From assembly GCA_030762895.1 (NCBI GenBank), contig CM061063.1:219539223-219603222 (forward strand): a DNA stretch of 64,000 nucleotides. Reading direction: 5' to 3'. The translations under genes were made by a program, and so were the position numbers. The first letter of the stretch is position 1, and every line of letters begins with the position of its first letter. The notes below the pieces were generated by a model that did not search any database, had not been told where the DNA came from, and saw nothing but the letters and a program-made list of their open reading frames with translations. Positions 31,882-43,754 of this stretch are shown one piece after another. Source of the DNA: Sophora flavescens (taxonomy: Eukaryota > Streptophyta > Magnoliopsida > Fabales > Fabaceae).

Positions 31882-33511
31882 TGTTGGAACCAAAGTGGTT
31901 TTGGACTAAATAACCTCTACATTTTGATGTTAACAAAAGGATTAAATTTGCTTGGCAAAGTGTTAGTTGAGATCTAACATGTGCTTTCAATTATGCAGGA
32001 ATATTTAATTATACATAATAGAAACTTAGGATAAGTTTTCATTGAAAAATACGCGTCCACCCTTGTAGACGAGCTGTTCAATGTTTTGAGAAAAGTTATT
32101 TATTTATTTGAGTAGACTGGTTTTCTTAAGTAGACGATGCTCTAAATGCTTACTTGAAGGAAATCAAAATATACCTATTTGATACAGCAAGTCCAAAGAC
32201 TTGATAGTAAATATGTCTAAATTACCACGTAAGCAGACGAAAGTAATTGGTAAAATTGAATGAACTAAAAAATAAAGTAATCATGTAGACGATCTCTATC
32301 TGCCACATCACCAGACGGAGATCTTTATAACTCATTGAGGTATAGCAAGTCTAAAGACTTGATAGACGAGAGGATATGTCACGTCATCGGGCGAGCAAAA
32401 TAATTTGTTGAAACAGACTTGGTCTCACATATAACTAAGTAGACGGAGTTTTTATGTAGACGAGCTCCATCTTTGAATAAATAAATGCAATCCGAATCTC
32501 TTGAACTTATTTCAAATGATTGATATTTATTTCAATAGAATATTTGTTCTTTACATTTGTTTTATCTGCTTTAATGTTTTACCTTGTTGTAAAAGAAACA
32601 TAGTACCAACAAGAAATACAAAAAGCAGAATCGTACAATGAGATACTGCAAAACGATATGTACAATGACAACTTTATGGCTGAAAAAGCTAGATCGTACA
32701 CAAAGGAGGAACAACAAGTTCTCAAGCTGCAATACTCAGAGCAGTGAGCTTCCAATTTCATGCTACCTTGATAACCAAGAGTACTATTCAGCTTGCCACA
32801 ATCAAGCTATCAGTCACAACGGATATCATGCATTAAATACTATCTCTAAACTTGATTATACAAAATAACTGTTGAAGAAATACAAGTGAAGAAGAAGGTC
32901 ACTATAAATAGAAGACCTGCGATACTAAAGAAACACTCTTGCCTGCACAACCTTGCTAGCTCAACTTTTGTCAATCAATAATCACTCATTCTAATATTCT
33001 TTCAAAAGCAAGAGTCTGTATTCCTTAGTTTGAATATTGTGAAAATATTCATTTGATCTTAAACTTCCATATCCTCACACATAGTGAGTTAATAAGATCA
33101 AACGTTAAATCTTTTTGTTAGAGTTAGAGCCTGAAGAGGCTTGGTGAGAAAGAAATACTTGTAGCCTGGAGATGTGTTGAATACTTGGTTGTAATCTATT
33201 TGGTAAATAGTGGAGAAAAACCTTTAAGTAGAAGGGACTGGACGTAGCTCTTGTTTGGAAGAGAATGAACCAGGATAAAACATCTTGTGTGAATCTTCTA
33301 CTCCTGAACTCTTATAGCTTTATTTGTTTCTTACTAATTGAGGGGTTTTGATATTGCTTTTGTTAAATCTTTTTAAAAAGGATCTATTTCTTTGTGCTTG
33401 CTTCTGATTCTAATCTCCTTGTGTACAAAAATTGTTTTTAAAGGTTGCTTTAGAAAGTTATTAACAAACACAATTCAACCCCCCTCCTTGTGTTTGCCTG
33501 TGTCAACTTCA
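31882..33511 (+). repeat. C1 5' LTR
   Basis: A 1,630-bp LTR from TGTTGGAACC to GTCAACTTCA. It has a TATA box at 32903, two copies of the inverted motif CAAGTCYAAAGACTTG (about 32189 and 32347) and many GTAGACGAG-like repeats. It matches 53379-54838, but the 3' LTR lacks an internal segment of about 150 bp (about 32386-32538 here). Confidence 0.9.
32903..32910 (+). promoter_or_regulatory. C1 5' LTR TATA box
   Basis: TATAAATA in the context CACTATAAATAGAAG, conserved in the 3' LTR at 54252-54259. Likely the core promoter of the element. Confidence 0.7.
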
Positions 33512-33513
33512 GT

Positions 33514-33525
33514 TGGTATTAGAGC
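33514..33525 (+). promoter_or_regulatory. C1 primer binding site
   Basis: TGGTATTAGAGC starts two bases after the LTR end. It differs by one base from TGGTATCAGAGC, the complement of the plant initiator tRNA-Met 3' end that copia elements use to prime reverse transcription. Confidence 0.85.
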
Positions 33526-33558
33526 TCAACCTCGAAAGGGTTGAGCATATAACAAGTG

Positions 33559-35283
33559 ATGAGGGAGTACGATCCAACAACCATGGATGCAGAAGGACAA
33601 GCTATCAACAAACCTCCTCTCTTTGATGGAACAGATTATGACTACTGGAAGAAGATAATGATGGCCTTCTTAGATGCATAGAATGTAGATATTTGGGAGC
33701 TGATTGAAACCGGCTATACTGAACCAAGAGATGAAGCTGGAGCTGCTGTTCCTAGAGTCCAATGGACTCAAGAGCAGAAAAACCAACATCAGCTGAATCT
33801 GAAGGTTAAGCACTATCTCATATGTGCTATAACCATATCTGAACTTGACAAAGTGTACAGCTGCAATACTGCTAAAGAAATCTGGGATACTCTTGCCCTA
33901 GCTCATGAGGGTTCCTCACAAGTTAAGGAATCAAAGATCAGCATACTGGTTCTCAGTATGAGCTATTCAAGATGGGTGAACATAAAACAATAGACCAAAT
34001 GTTTGGAAGATTCCAAACCTTCACCAACAGTCTTAGATCTGTTAGAAAAGTTTATGAAAATAGAGATCATGTCAGAAAAATCCTAAGAAGTCTATCCAAG
34101 CAAAGGAGACCCAAAGTAACTGCTATTCAGGAAGCCAAAAACCTGAATTCACTCTCTCTGGAAGAGCTTCTTGGATCTCTCAAGGTTCATGAACTTGAAC
34201 TTAATGAAGAGAAAATTCCAAAAAAGGAAAATCTATTGCCCTGAAGGCAAAGAAAGCAAGTTCATCAAAAGTTCTCAAAGCTGCTGAATCATCAGATGAG
34301 TCCGAATCTTCTGATAATGATGAAGGATCGGATGAGGATGAATTGTCTTTCATCTCCAGGAAGATTCAACATATGTGGAGAAAGAAAGGTGGTTTCATAA
34401 GGAAGCAACTCAACAAAAAGTTTTCCAAGGAGAAGTCAGAATCCAAGGAAAAAGGTCCACCCTTGTGCTTTGAATGCAAGAAACCTGGTCATTTCAAAGC
34501 CGACTGCCCCGAGCTAAAGGATAAAAAGAAATTCTTCAAAAAGAAGAAAGGCTTAATGGCTACATGGGAGGATCTTGATCTATCTTCATCAGATGAAGAA
34601 AATGAAATCGAGGAAGAGGCAAATATCTGTCTCATGGCAGACACTGCATCAGAAAGTGAATACACTGATGTTGAGGTAATGGACTCTGACTTGTCCACTC
34701 TTCAAAATGCTTTTGATGAATTGTTGCATGAATCATCTATACTATCACGAGAATACAAGAGTCTCAAAAAGAAATTTTCTAAACTGACTAGAGAATCTGA
34801 TAGGGTCTGCACTGAGAAACAAAACCTTAAGGATGAAAATGACATACTAAAATCAGTGAATGACAGTCTAGCTGACAAAATGGTGTGTGAACCTGATGTC
34901 TCATGTGAAGTTGTAAAACTGAAACAAGATGTAACATATCTAACATATTCTCTATCAAAGTTTGTAGGTGGCTCAGATAAGCTTAGTCTCATTTTAAGGT
35001 ACTCTAGGCCATCTCATGATAAATCTGGTCTTGGTTATGACAAAGAGAAGCAAGATGCATCTCACAAAAAGTCAAAACCACTTACACATCATAGAGCTTC
35101 AAAAGTCCCAAATAAATATACTAAAGCTAATTCTAGCTTGTCCAAAACTTTTTTCAAAGTGTGTGGAAAAAATGGACATATTACATCTAGATGCATACAC
35201 AATAAACATGCTAAGCATACTCGTCCAGTGATAACTAACAAGAAAGGACCCAAGTCAGTTTGGGTACCTAAAGACTGTTGTTT
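33559..35283 (+). pseudogene. C1 gag, broken
   Basis: Gag polyprotein region, whose product would form the virus-like particle and bind RNA. The first ATG after the primer site gives MREYDPTTMDAEGQ and then PPLFDGTDYDYWKKIMMAFL, the start of a UBN2-type gag. Breaks: a TAG near 33679, one-base shifts near 33950 and 34243. The zinc knuckle CFECKKPGHFKADC lies at about 34464-34505, followed by an acidic segment and a long coiled coil. A second, degenerate knuckle, VCGKNGHITSRC, follows near 35160, then KGPKSVWVPK. C2 is inserted right after this. Confidence 0.85.
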
Positions 35284-36216
35284 TGGCATCAACGACTCAA
35301 GAGGGGGGGGGGGGGGGGGGGGTTGAATTGAGTTTTCGTAAAATCATTCCCTCTTAAAAACTTTTTACAAAACTTTAGTTTTCATATTTGTAGCCTCAGG
35401 AACTTTTACAAAATCAATGAAGGGTTTATATAAAATCTTGAATAGAAGGTGATGATGATAAGAAAGATTAATTCAGAAAGATAAATCACAGAATAGGTTC
35501 GGGTTCAAAACTCAATAATAACAAAATACAGAAACTGATTAAGCCTTTAAAGATTAAGAACAAGTTATGCAAGTTTCAGATACAAGCATTAACAATTAAG
35601 AACAAACTTGCAGGTTTCAGTTTCAGTAATTAGAAACATAAATTAAGCTATTCGAATTTGATCACATATGATGCAAGATTCAATTCAAATATTGATCCTT
35701 GAGAATAGAATTGAATACACAGTTATTATTACAGTTTACTCAAGTTTCAATACTGATTATGCAGATCAAGAACTGATATCAATTGAATACTTAGAACATC
35801 AAGATCATAGGTATATGCGCAAGACAGAAATTTAAGAGTTTGAGTTTAGAGATACCACACCAACCAGATTTATCCTGTTCAGTCACCAACACTGTGACCT
35901 ACATCCAGTCCCCACTCCACCTGTGGGTTTTCACACACTAACACAACAAGCTTTAGCGTGGTAGCTTGAAAAACCTTTACACCACGGAGCACTCCTTCAC
36001 CTCGAGATACCACACTTTTGTGAAGAGCCTCAATGTTATTCCTTAGGGATACCTCACCCTAATCACTCAGAGAGACTCCCTCTCTCTTTACAATCAAATA
36101 GAACGAAAAATTGATTCCTAACTCTCAATAGTCAGATATACAAATTGAAGCACTTATGAGAATGAAACACTCTTTTCACAATAAGCTCAAGAAAGATGGT
36201 GAATGATTTTCACAAC
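35284..36216 (-). repeat. C2 LTR 3' portion, inverted
   Basis: Read on the minus strand it ends TTGAGTCGTTGATGCCA, the expected CA end, preceded by a run of 20 C and AATTCAA, much as in the C1 LTR end. It shares sequence with 49842-50100 (complement of about 35870-36090) and overlaps the 40087-40930 LTR by about 35 bp around GTGAAAATCATTCA. It is joined at 36217 directly to forward-oriented C2 gag. Confidence 0.75.
35303..35322 (+). repeat. G20 homopolymer
   Basis: A run of 20 G (C20 in the LTR's own orientation) close to the LTR end. C1 has only a short C-rich stretch at the equivalent place. Confidence 0.9.
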
Positions 36217-36595
36217 TAGCTCTAATTGTTCTAAGTGTTGTACATTGACTAAAGAAGTTGAAAAACTGAAAAATGACTTAGCCAAGTTCACAAATGGTAG
36301 AGATAACTTGAATGCTTTGTTAGGACAACAAAAATGTGTTAATGATAAGGCTGGAATAGGCTATAAACCTAAGATACATGAGAAATCCTTCAAGAAAATT
36401 TTTGCTGCACCTAAGACATCAAACACACCATTTGTTAAATGCAATTTTTGTGCTAGAAAAGGTCACATAGCTTCTACATGTCAATACAGAAAATCAGCAT
36501 ACAATAAATATAAGTATATATGGGTACCTAAAGGAACTATTGCTGCAACTAACTCAAAAGGACCCAAACAGATTTGGGTACCTAAAACACAAACA
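36217..36595 (+). pseudogene. C2 gag, C-terminal fragment
   Basis: Open frame with a short coiled coil (LTKEVEKLKNDLAKFTNGRD) and a complete CX2CX4HX4C zinc knuckle, CNFCARKGHIASTC, at about 36443-36484. It then has the repeated WVPKG/KGPKQIWVPK segment that precedes the protease in Sireviruses. The N-terminal gag and primer site are missing, replaced by the inverted LTR fragment. Confidence 0.8.
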
Positions 36596-36611
36596 TGATT
36601 ATGTTTTGTAG

Positions 36612-39600
36612 GTGTGTTGGAAAGCCAAGAATGTGAAATGGTATCTTGACAGTGGTTGTTCCAAGCACATGATTGGAGACAAAACCAAGTTCATTTCATT
36701 TACCCCTAAGTCAAGTGGTAGTGTTACCTATGGAGACAAAAATAAAGGGAGAATACTTGGCATTGGCAACATTGGAAGTGACTCAACAACAATCATTGAG
36801 GATGTACTATATGTTGAGGGACTGAAACACAACCTATTAAGTATCAGTCAACTATGTGACAAAGGCTTCAAGGTAAAATTCAATTCCAATAGTTGATTAA
36901 TAGAAAATCGACATGATGAAAATTTGAAATTAATTGGACATAGGACATATAACATCTGTATGCTTGATTTAGATAATATCTCTTCAAATAATGCATGCTG
37001 TCTTATTTCAAAAGAATAAGAGAATTGGCTTTGGCATAGAAGAATTGCACACATTCACATGAACCACTTGAATAAACTAATTTGTAAAGATCTTGTAGTT
37101 GGTTTGCCTAAACTGAAATTTGTGAAAGATGGACTATGTGATGCATGTCAAAAAGGAAATCAAGTTAAGGTCTCTTTTAAACCAAAGAACATTGTTTCAA
37201 CAACTAGACCCTTGCAACTTTTACACATGGATTTATTTGGTCCATCTAGAACCAAAAGCTTTGGTGGTAACTTGTATGCATTGGTAATAGTAGATGATTA
37301 CTCTAGATATACATGGACATATTTTCTATCTTATAAGAGTGATTCATTTGCTGCATTTAAGAAAAGGGCGAAAATTGTGCAAAATGAAAAGGACAAGAAA
37401 ATTGTTTCTATAAATAGTGATCATGGGGGAGAATTTCAAAATGAAGTGTTTGAAAACTTTTGTGATGAGCATGGCATTCAACATAATTTTTCTGCTCCTA
37501 GAACTCCACAACAAAATGGAGTAGTGGAAAGAAAGAATAGATCATTAGATGAGATAGCAAGAACTATGTTGAACGACTCTAGCTTGCCAAAACATTTTTG
37601 GGCAGATGTTTGTCAATGACCTGCTTTGTGTGCTAAATAGATTCTTGATAAGACCAATCTTAAAGAAAACCCATTATGAGCTTTACAAAGGAAGAAAACC
37701 AAATATAGCACATTTTCATGTTTTTGGTTGCAAATGCTTTGTTCTTAACAATTGAAAGAATAATCTTGGAAAATTTGATGCAAAGGCTGATGAAGGAATT
37801 TTCCTAGGTTGCTCTCTATCTAGTGAAGCATTTAGAATATATAATAAGATAACACAAACTATTGAGGAATCCGTGCATGTGACAATTGATGAGTCTAACC
37901 CCAAAGGGTTGGGAAAGGATTCTGTTATTGATGATCTTGCAAATTCAATTGAGAAAACTCTCCTAGAAGAGAAACAGGACAATGAAGAAGATGAAAACAG
38001 AAAGAATGAATTGCTGCAGCAGGAGAAAACAGAACAACAGCCTGACCTACCAAAGGAATGAAGGACTGTCAGAAATCATCCAATTGATAACATCATTGGT
38101 GAAATTACAAAGGGGGTAACTACTAGACAATCTCTTAGAAATGCTTGTAATCATATGGCATTTGTATCTCAAGTAGAACCTAAGAACATAGATGATGCTA
38201 TAATTGATGAACATTGGATGATGGATATGCAAGATGAGTTAAACCAGTTTGAAAGAAACCAAGTTTGTAAACTAGTGCCTAAACCCAAGAACTGTCAAGC
38301 AATAGTTACAAAATGGTTTTTTAGGAATAAACTAGATGAAAATGGTATAATTGTAAGAAACAAGGCTAGATTGGTAGCCAAAGGGTATAACCAAGAAGAA
38401 GGCATAGATTATGATGAAACATATGCACCAGTAGCAAGATTAGAAGCTATAAGAATGCTACTTGCTTATGCTTGCATAATGGGATTTAAATTGTATCAAA
38501 TGGATGTTAAGAGTGCTTTCTTAAATGAATTTATACAAGAGGAAGTGTATGTTGGTCAACCACCTGGTTTTGAGAATAATGAATTGCCTAACCATGTTTA
38601 TAAACTGTCTAAAGCACTATATGGCTTAAAGCAAGCTCCTAGAGCTTGGTATGAAAGGTTAAGTAATTTTCTCATTGAAAAAAGATTTAAAAGAGGTAAA
38701 GTTGACACAACTTTGTTCACTAAGAAAAAGGCACACAACATTTTACTTGTACAAATATATGTGGATGATATAATTTTTGGTGCTACTAATGAGCATTTGT
38801 GTAATGAGTTTGCAAGTCTTATGCAGAGTAAGTTTGAAATGTCATTGATGGGTGAGCTGAACTTTTTACTTGGATTGCAAATAAAGTAAACTAAAAATGG
38901 AATCTTTGTTAGCCAAACCAAGTACTGCAATGAGTCGATCAAGAAGTTTGGCATGGAAAATGCTAAGGAGATGGCTACTCCAATGAGTACCTCCTGTTAT
39001 CTGGACAAAGATGAGCAAGGTAAACCTGTTGATGTTTCTAAATTCAGAGGTATGATAGGCTCACTACTTTATCTTACTGCTAGTAGGCCAGATATCATGT
39101 TTAGTGTATGCATGTATGCTAGGTATCAAGCAAATCCAAAAGAATCACACTTAATAGAAGTTAAAAGGATAATTAAGTATCTATTAGGAACAAAAGACAT
39201 GGGATTATGGTATCCCAAGGGAGCTACATGTACTTTAATTAGCTATTCAGACTCTGATTTTACTGGTTGTAAATTAGATAGAAAGAGTACTAGTGGAATT
39301 TACCATTTACTAGGGAACTCATTAGTATCATGGTTCAGTAAGAAACAATCTAGTGTGGCTTTATCCACTGCAGAGGCTGAATATGTAGCAGCTGGTAGCT
39401 GTTGTGCACATGTTTTATGGATGAAGCAACAATTAGTTGATTATGGTGTGCAACTAAACCAAGTTCCTATTAGATGTGACAATACAAGTGCAATTAACCT
39501 AACTAAGAATCCCATAATGCACTCTAGAGAAATTGATATTGAATATGTTGATACAACTAAACAACTTACTGATATTTTTACCAAGCCCTTGAACAAGGAA

Positions 39601-39654
39601 AACTTCTTTTTCATTAGAAGAGAATTGGGCATAATTGATCAATCCTATATCTAA
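36612..39654 (+). pseudogene. C2 protease-integrase-RT-RNase H, broken
   Basis: Copia-type pol. Protease WYLDSGCSKHMIGD (about 36645); integrase with LQLLHMDLFGPS, INSDHGGEFQNEVF and QQNGVVERKNRS giving the D, D and E of the catalytic triad; RT from 38155 with KLYQMDVKSAFLNEF and QIYVDDIIFGATN; RNase H with LISYSDSDFTG and LSTAEAEYVAAG. Stops or shifts at about 36894, 37017, 37617, 37756, 38059 and 38887. Near 39535 the frame passes from MHSR to EIDIEYVDT, so the KHIEIRHHF-type segment seen in C1 is deleted, although the frame is kept. Not functional. Confidence 0.9.
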
Positions 39655-40086
39655 TCTCTAAAGAAACAAAAGAAAATCAAAAAGGAACTATTTTAGATGG
39701 ACGTGTTTTTTTTTGTCCCTGCACCTATCCCTCTATCATGAACAATTTTATATGCTATGTTTGAATGTTTAAATGCTTGCTTCTGTATTGCTTTGAATGT
39801 TTCTTTTCTTTACCTTTTTGATAATGCCAAAAGGGGGAGGAAAAAGTATGATATAGAGAAAGGGGATAATAACAAATTATACATGTATATGTTGAGGGGG
39901 AGCTTATAAGCTTACATGATTAATTGGGAGTAAATCAAATTCTGCTTTGATAATATTTTTTTGCTCTGATATACTTCTGTTCTGATGCCATGATATAAAT
40001 TTGTCAAAAACACTTAGCTTCTGCTACACTTATACTTTAATCTTATAATTTGTTAAAAGATTTGCCATAATAAAAAAGGGGGAGTT
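39655..40086 (+). other. C2 3' non-coding region with multiple polypurine tracts
   Basis: No gene. It contains polypurine tracts at 39829 (AAAAGGGGGAGG), about 39859 (AAAGGGGAT), 39893 (GAGGGGGAGC) and 40072-40086 (AAAAAAGGGGGAGTT, directly before the LTR). Multiple tracts before the 3' LTR are a described feature of Sireviruses; the last one primes plus-strand synthesis. Confidence 0.8.
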
Positions 40087-40930
40087 TGTAAGACTCAATG
40101 ACTTAGAGATTTTGATATATGACAAATACAACTTAATGTGTGTGCAAGTGTTTTAGTGTCAAATTGCAAAGACAGGTATCAAGCAGTGATCAACAAGTTC
40201 ATTAAGCAAATTCAAGGAAAATATTCAAGGAAGAACTTGAAGTAATCAAGGAGCTGTATGTAGAAATCAAAAGAGCAAAATCAAAGATCAAAGGATCATC
40301 AAGACCAAGCTTAACGAATAATTTTAGGATTTAAGTCTTAGATGATTTGTAAGAGAAAGAAATCTCTTAGTCACAAAATAGCTCAACTAAAAAGATGCAT
40401 GAAGAAAATCAATTTTTATAACCTACATTAAAAGGAATAAGTTTTTGTTAATTAAAATGATTTTTGGAAAGAAGAAATAGATTTGATCAGGAATGGATCC
40501 CCTATGTTTTTAGTCTGATAAACTCAGAATACAAAAGATTCTAATTCTGTTCGTCCACTAAAGTGACAGAAGTACTCGTCCACACAAGTGACAGAAGCGC
40601 TCGTCCACACAAGTCTTTGGACTTGCTAAGTCCTTAATGAGAAGCTCCGTCCAATGACGTGGCATATGGAGCTCGTCTATTATCAACTACGAGCACTGAG
40701 GATTGAAGATGACGCCGATGTAGAATCTTATTTCAAGAACCAAAATCAAGAAAACAGATTCTGTTATCTGACCCAAATCGGTTTTAATTGATCCCAACGA
40801 CTATAACTTGTTTTCTATATAAAGTGGGATCAAAGGAACACTTTTTATAAAAACATATTGAACACAATCAGAAAGTTTACAAAATCAATTTGAGAGATCA
40901 ATTGTGAAAATCATTCATCATCTTTCTTGA
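40087..40930 (+). repeat. C2 3' LTR, 5' part
   Basis: Starts TGTAAGACTC after the polypurine tract and is interrupted at about 40930 by a LINE. It contains three roughly 27-bp units starting GTCCAC (about 40553-40612), the inverted motif CAAGTCTTTGGACTTG (complement of the C1 motif) at about 40610, and a TATA box at 40816-40823. Confidence 0.85.
40816..40823 (+). promoter_or_regulatory. C2 LTR TATA box
   Basis: TATATAAA in TTCTATATAAAGTGGG, about 730 bp into the LTR, a normal place for a Sirevirus core promoter. Confidence 0.6.
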
Positions 40931-40934
40931 CTAT

Positions 40935-42094
40935 TTGCAACATCATTTCCCGAATGTGGTTGACAGTATTCACCAAATTCAGATCCCGGTGGAGGCTTGT
41001 GAGGGCAGACTGGTATGGAGCAGCTCAACAAATGGAATGCTCTCCCTCAAAGAAGCCTTCCTGTTCCTGAATCCTGTTAGAAAGTCGGCTCCTAAGTTCA
41101 AACAGATCTGGTCCAAGTCTATTCCTCCTGCTAGATCTTTTTTGGTTCCTGAATCCTGTTAGAAAGTCGGCTCCTAAGTTCCATGTGTAGTCTATGTGGG
41201 CTAGAGGAAGAATCAGCCTCCCACCTTTTCCTACCCTGCTGCTATGCTCAGTTAATGTGGCACTGGTTGGGGTCTGTATTGACTTCCCCTATGGATTTCT
41301 CTTCTTTTGAATCTCTGTTTGCTTTCCATCACCAAAGCCATAGCCCTCAACTGAAGGATGTGATCATGGCTGCCATCATCAATACCATATGGGTGATATG
41401 GTTTGCTAGGAATCAATGTAGATTCTTTCACAAGAATACCAGTCTGGCCTATGCTAAAACAATGGTTATTTCTGCTGTTTCACTTTCGGGTAACATGTCC
41501 ACTGGCACAATGTTTAACTCAATTGAGGAGTTAGTCATTCTAAAAAACTTCAGGATTGATGGTCATGCTCGCAGGGCTCCAAGAATTAAAGAAGTGGTCT
41601 GGTTGCCCCCCTGCAATTGGACTAAGTGTAATATTGATGGGGCTGCCCATGGCTACTTGGGTGTCTTAGCTTGTGGTGGTATTTTCAGATGTTATAACTC
41701 AGATGCTCTTGGTTGCTTTTCACGCAATTTAGGATATGCTTCTGCCATTTTCACTGAGCTTTCTGGTGCTATTCTTGCCATAGAGATTGCAAACAGTAGA
41801 GGCTGGAGGAACCTTTGGTTAGAGACAGACTCGATGCTTGTGGTTTCTGCATTCAAGAACTTGGAAATTGTGCCGTGGAGGCTGCTTGCTAGATGGGAAA
41901 ACTGCTTGCATATAGTCAACGACCTTACCTTCCAAGTCATTCACATATATAGGGAAAGCAATGTGTGTGCGGATAAATTACCAAACCATGGAATTCATCA
42001 TCCAGGCTTTAGTTGGTGGGACACAATCCCCCATTTTATTAAGGATGAATTTTGTCGAAATAGGCTTGGCTTGCCTAGTTACAGGTTTTCTTAG
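40935..42094 (+). pseudogene. LINE ORF2 C-terminus: zinc-binding and RNase H domains
   Basis: The first frame (40935-41162) reads the zf-RVT-type region, including LVWSSSTNGMLSLKEAFLFL and KQIWSKSIPPARSFLV. It is broken by a 37-bp duplicated segment (41063-41099 and 41145-41181) that replaces part of the domain. The second frame (41183-42094, 303 codons) starts at MCSLCGLEEESASHLFLPC, ending the zinc domain, and continues with a plant LINE RNase H domain: CNIDGAAHG with the first Asp, FTELSGAILAIE with the Glu, and WLETDSMLV with the next Asp. The RNase H part is intact for its length; the reverse transcriptase itself is absent. Confidence 0.85.
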
Positions 42095-42132
42095 TTTTTA
42101 TTTTTTATCATGGGTTTTGGCCTAATGTCCCC

Positions 42133-43754
42133 TGATGTGCGCTGCGGCGCGCGCGTGCGATTCCGGCAAGTGTACCGGACTGCCGTCAAGTAATAAAAGA
42201 TATCGAACCCACAGAGACTGTGTTCTCGAATCGCAATCGGTTTTCGAATCGATTAGATCTGGACTTTGTAAAAAGGATTTTTATGTTTTGAGTGAAAAGG
42301 ATTTTGAATTCGAAATTAAAAGATAGATGAGCAGAAAACAAATGTTTATGAGGTTTTGGATCTAGACGGATTCCTAGGGATTTGGGTTACCTTTGAGGCT
42401 GTTTATGTTGCTAATCTGATTTACCTTTGTTGATTAACGAAATTGCCTTGAAGGCGAGTTTATCCTCTAATAGCTTAAGCTCCCTCTCGGGTTACAAAAG
42501 CCGTGCCCAATTGACCCGACCCCTACTCTCGTGGTAGTCGATCCCAGATTAGACCCTTTGCGCTCCGTGACAACTCGTTGCTCCTCGAGGGACGGCTTCT
42601 AACTCTCGTGATTTCAGTCCCAAGTCTGACTTCTATAGGTCCGACACCTAAGTTCACCGCTAGGTTCCTCCTTATAATGTCTAAGTCATGCAAATAACCT
42701 AAGTTCACCGCTAGGTTCCTCCTTAGATCATCCACATCTCACAAACCAGTGGCCGCCGGGCTTTACGAGTGAAACACCCTAGAAATCCTAAGTTCACCGC
42801 TAGGTTCCTCCTTAGAACGTCTACGTCACGCAAATAACGGTTGCCGAAATTTATGAGTGATTAACACACTAGAAATCAGATCTAAAACAATAACGAAATC
42901 AACAACGATTTTACATCAAATCAACATCATTTACAAACCTCGGGCAGAGCCCTAGTCCCTAGAAACAAACTACTACTCTAGTCTTGCCATGGAGATGACA
43001 AGCTGGGTTGACAACATAATGAAAATCAGAAAAATCAGAGAAGAGAAGAGAAGAGGAGAAGAGAGATCTACGCCTAAGTCCTAGTTGTTATGGATCATCC
43101 AATGTGTCTTCTCAGATCTGATGCCTTGATCCTTATTTATAGAAATGGGGAAGTTAGAGTCCCAAACCAACTCAAAATCTGATCTATTTCGGTTTCTTCA
43201 GGTCCAAGTAATGTGCGTCACGGCCGTGATGGCCATCACGGCCAGGCCGTGACGGTCTCTGCTTCTGGTTGCTCTGCGAAATTCCAGTCTCTCGCGAGGC
43301 GAGCCTATGCTCGCGTCGCGAGCCCTCTGTTATGGCCGTGTTCTGAATCACGGCTGGGCCGTGATATGCTCTGACTTGTGGTGGTTTTGGGTCACGGCCG
43401 TGATGGCTATCATGGCCAGGCCGCGACAGACTCTGACTTCAGCCTTTCTTCTTCTTCAGTTTTGCTCGATCATGGCCGTGATGGGCATCACGGCTAGGCC
43501 GTGATGGGCATCACGGCTAGGCCGTGATGGGCTCTGTTTGGCTCATTTTCTTCAGTTTTAAAGCTCCATCTTCATCCAAACTTCATCATGGTTGATCTCG
43601 AGCAATTTACCCTTGATATCTGCAAAACAACACACGAAAACCGCCTTACCTGTTCCAAAGGAAAATTAACCTAAAATCTAATAAAAATATGTCTAAACTA
43701 CATGAAAATGCATGCAAAATGATAGACAAAGATGATGTGGAATCACACTCATCA
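42133..43754 (-). repeat. Gypsy 3' LTR (left in window)
   Basis: TGATGTGCGC...ACTCATCA, 1,622 bp. It contains three copies of a 28-bp unit starting CCTAAGTTCACCGCTAGGTT (42647, 42698, 42787), a minus-strand TATA box (TATTTATA at 43134-43141) and an array of CACGGCCGTGA-type palindromes (about 43217-43530). Confidence 0.95.
43134..43141 (-). promoter_or_regulatory. Gypsy LTR TATA box
   Basis: TATAAATA on the minus strand, in CTATAAATAAGG, conserved in the other LTR at 49073-49080. Confidence 0.6.
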
